A DNA stretch of 47,970 nucleotides, from contig JBFXDI010000014.1 of the NCBI GenBank assembly GCA_050181295.1, positions 1 through 47,970 of the forward strand, in the 5' to 3' direction. Shown in pieces: positions 47,717 to 47,970 of this stretch. Source of the DNA: JBFXDI01 sp050181295. Its GTDB lineage: Bacteria > Pseudomonadota > Alphaproteobacteria > Rhizobiales > Aestuariivirgaceae. The notes below the pieces were generated by a model, which ran no database searches, was not told the origin of the DNA, and was given only the letters and a program-made list of their open reading frames with translations. Every line of letters starts with the position of its first letter. Positions within the stretch are counted from its first letter, which is position 1. The position numbers and the translations under genes were made by a program.

Positions 47717-47970
47717 GCGGCGTCCTTGCCGCGCGTGGCCATGACCTCGGCGCCGATGATCTCGGAGCGGTGCCCGTCGATGCACTGCTCGAGCACCGTC
47801 TTGCCCTCGTAGTAGTAGGGGTCGAACCAGTCGGGAAAGCGCTGCTTCATCCCCTCGACCACCTGTCTGCGGGCCTCCGGCCCGATCCTGTCGATATACT
47901 CGGGGTCGGCGTCGTGCGGCACGACCTCGGACATGAGCCCGAGGAAGCTCTCCAGCCAGTGCATCGTCTC
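47713..47970 (-). CDS. Unrecognised protein, C-terminal part (cut by window edge)
   Basis: The frame is open to the right edge. An ATG at 47964 would give 83 residues, but the frame continues beyond it, so the true start may be outside. The visible part is acidic and aromatic-rich, for example MHWLESFLGLMSEVVPHDA, then RQVVEGMKQRFPDWFDPYYY and KTVLEQCIDGHRSEIIGAEV. I do not recognise the family. Its stop overlaps the GTG of the next SDR gene (GTGA), so it is part of the same operon and probably of the same pathway. Confidence 0.6.
   Translation of the reverse strand, partial: ETMHWLESFLGLMSEVVPHDADPEYIDRIGPEARRQVVEGMKQRFPDWFDPYYYEGKTVLEQCIDGHRSEIIGAEVMATRGKDAA

Overview
The window is a high-GC (roughly two thirds by eye) stretch of a bacterial chromosome, most probably from an alphaproteobacterium of the order Hyphomicrobiales (Rhizobiales). 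The grounds are gene content and order. A plant-type gshA follows an rsmE end. An SRP RNA sits directly before dnaX-ybaB-recR, and mutS lies directly before glnD. A malic enzyme is fused to a phosphotransacetylase-like domain. There are also an olsB-type ornithine-lipid acyltransferase, DUF1127 small proteins, a yejABEF peptide importer with two binding proteins, and many GTCAT...ATGAC palindromic repeats of the kind common in this order. I cannot name a genus. I see no rRNA, tRNA, CRISPR array, insertion sequence, prophage or plasmid gene.

Layout. 1-4962: end of rsmE, gshA, a zinc alcohol dehydrogenase plus enolase-superfamily enzyme pair, and a convergent LysR regulator. 5129-11648: a DUF1127 protein, a DUF937 protein with repeats, a MATE exporter, a TPR lipoprotein, and an M17 aminopeptidase / MarR / NlpC-P60 group. 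11805-20512 (minus strand): the peptide ABC importer yejA-yejA-yejB-yejE-yejF followed closely by ghrA. 20628-24117: membrane cytochrome c with a Q/A/P-rich tail, kdsB, pheA and nudC. 24243-27221: SRP RNA, dnaX, ybaB and recR. 27508-33937 (minus strand): mutS, glnD, an ArsC/Spx-like protein and an ATC-hydrolase-like protein. 34214-40440: maeB, a 59-residue small protein, olsB, and the overlapping coaBC-dut-moeB group. 40532-47970: an accessory-looking catabolic region with a SnoaL-like protein, an XRE-type regulator, a DmdA/GcvT-like methyltransferase, an ornithine-cyclodeaminase-family protein, a Tat-type peptide-binding protein and, convergently, two SDR dehydrogenases after an unrecognised protein cut by the window edge.

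Most of the window is housekeeping. The least explained parts are: the 41-48 kb catabolic locus and the iterated TGACGC array beside it; the enolase-superfamily protein that seems to lack one metal ligand; the MoeB that lacks its zinc cysteines; two small DUF1127 or DUF1127-like proteins with structured upstream regions; and a family of composite double-hairpin repeats that sits at most convergent gene junctions and inside two operons. I did not find a clear-cut new defence or mobile system. The DmdA-like locus is the best candidate for undescribed biochemistry.

All calls are by reading translated frames and remembered family motifs. No database search was possible.
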